NCBI GenBank assembly: GCA_002355495.1
Contig: AP017424.1
Span: forward strand, 2,666,001 to 2,730,000
Length of the DNA: 64,000 nt
Reading direction: 5' to 3'
DNA from: Streptomyces laurentii
GTDB lineage: Bacteria; Actinomycetota; Actinomycetes; Streptomycetales; Streptomycetaceae
Part shown: one piece after another, positions 63,885 through 64,000 of the stretch
Layout: the number at the start of each line of letters is the position of its first letter
Numbering within the stretch: the first letter of the stretch is position 1
Program-made: the position numbers and the translations under genes
The notes under the pieces: generated by a model
Database searches by the model: none
The model's input: the letters and a program-made list of their open reading frames with translations, nothing else
What the model was told of the DNA's origin: nothing

Positions 63885-64000
63885 ATGCCCAGCACCCGCA
63901 CCCTCTCCCCCGCCATCGCCGCCGCCGGGCTCGTCGGGGGTATGCCGTCGCGCGGTGGACGAAGAAGCGGCCGCTGGGTGGGGCCGTGCTCGCGGCGGCC
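63885..64000 (+). CDS. Small membrane-protein-like ORF, cut by window edge and frameshifted
   Basis: ATG 63885 begins MPSTRTLSPAIAAAGLVGG. The frame then gives MPSRGGRRSGRW, but one G more in the run at 63936-63940 gives GLVGGYAVARWTKKRPLGGAVLAAA, a clear continuation of a membrane-type protein with a Lys/Arg loop. This would be the seventh gene in the window that needs one extra G or C. The function is unknown and only 38 codons are visible. Confidence 0.6.
   Translation, partial: MPSTRTLSPAIAAAGLVGGMPSRGGRRSGRWVGPCSRR

Overview
The window is chromosomal DNA of a Streptomyces-type actinomycete. The signs are very high GC with G/C-ending codons, frequent GTG and TTG starts, and families typical of the genus: GH18 chitinase with an AA10 LPMO, class E and class F sortases, a DUF397/XRE regulator pair, IclR, HxlR and GntR regulators, and a PAS-GGDEF-EAL protein. 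No integrase, transposase or CRISPR array is visible.

Layout. 0-7 kb: a partial histidine phosphatase, a PAP2 phosphatase, and a translationally coupled trio (RecB/Cas4-like Fe-S nuclease, unknown protein, SF1 helicase) resembling a split Dna2. 7-25 kb: three identical tRNA-Lys(CTT) genes at about 7.0, 15.4 and 22.2 kb. Between them lie an M6 metalloprotease, a c-di-GMP enzyme, chitin-degrading genes with DasR-like sites, an acyl-CoA synthetase, an SPFH protein, a cell-wall hydrolase and a class F sortase. 25-36 kb: a HAD hydrolase, a secreted phosphatase, then a 2-aminoethylphosphonate-type uptake and catabolic operon interrupted by a 164-bp inverted-repeat element, and several regulators. 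36-49 kb: two sortase-anchored surface proteins, an oxidoreductase, a FAH-family protein, a YidC paralogue, an HxlR/MFS pair, and a class E sortase coupled to DUF3311 and a solute symporter.

48.7-55.6 kb is an accessory, partly lower-GC block: vsr, a cytosine-C5 methyltransferase, an SNF2 helicase, a ParB-like protein, a degenerate HNH-like zinc protein and a divergent regulator. It has the look of an undescribed restriction- or defence-type module. 55.7-63.8 kb holds an ATPase/XRE/DUF397 trio and a cluster of nucleotide-handling enzymes: an NDK paralogue, a CYTH protein, an HD protein, an unknown protein with an ADP-ribosyltransferase-like motif, a methyltransferase and two Nudix proteins.

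A striking technical feature is that at least seven genes are broken by what looks like the loss of one base in a G or C run. This suggests homopolymer errors in the assembly. Gene ends and pseudogene calls should be read with that in mind.
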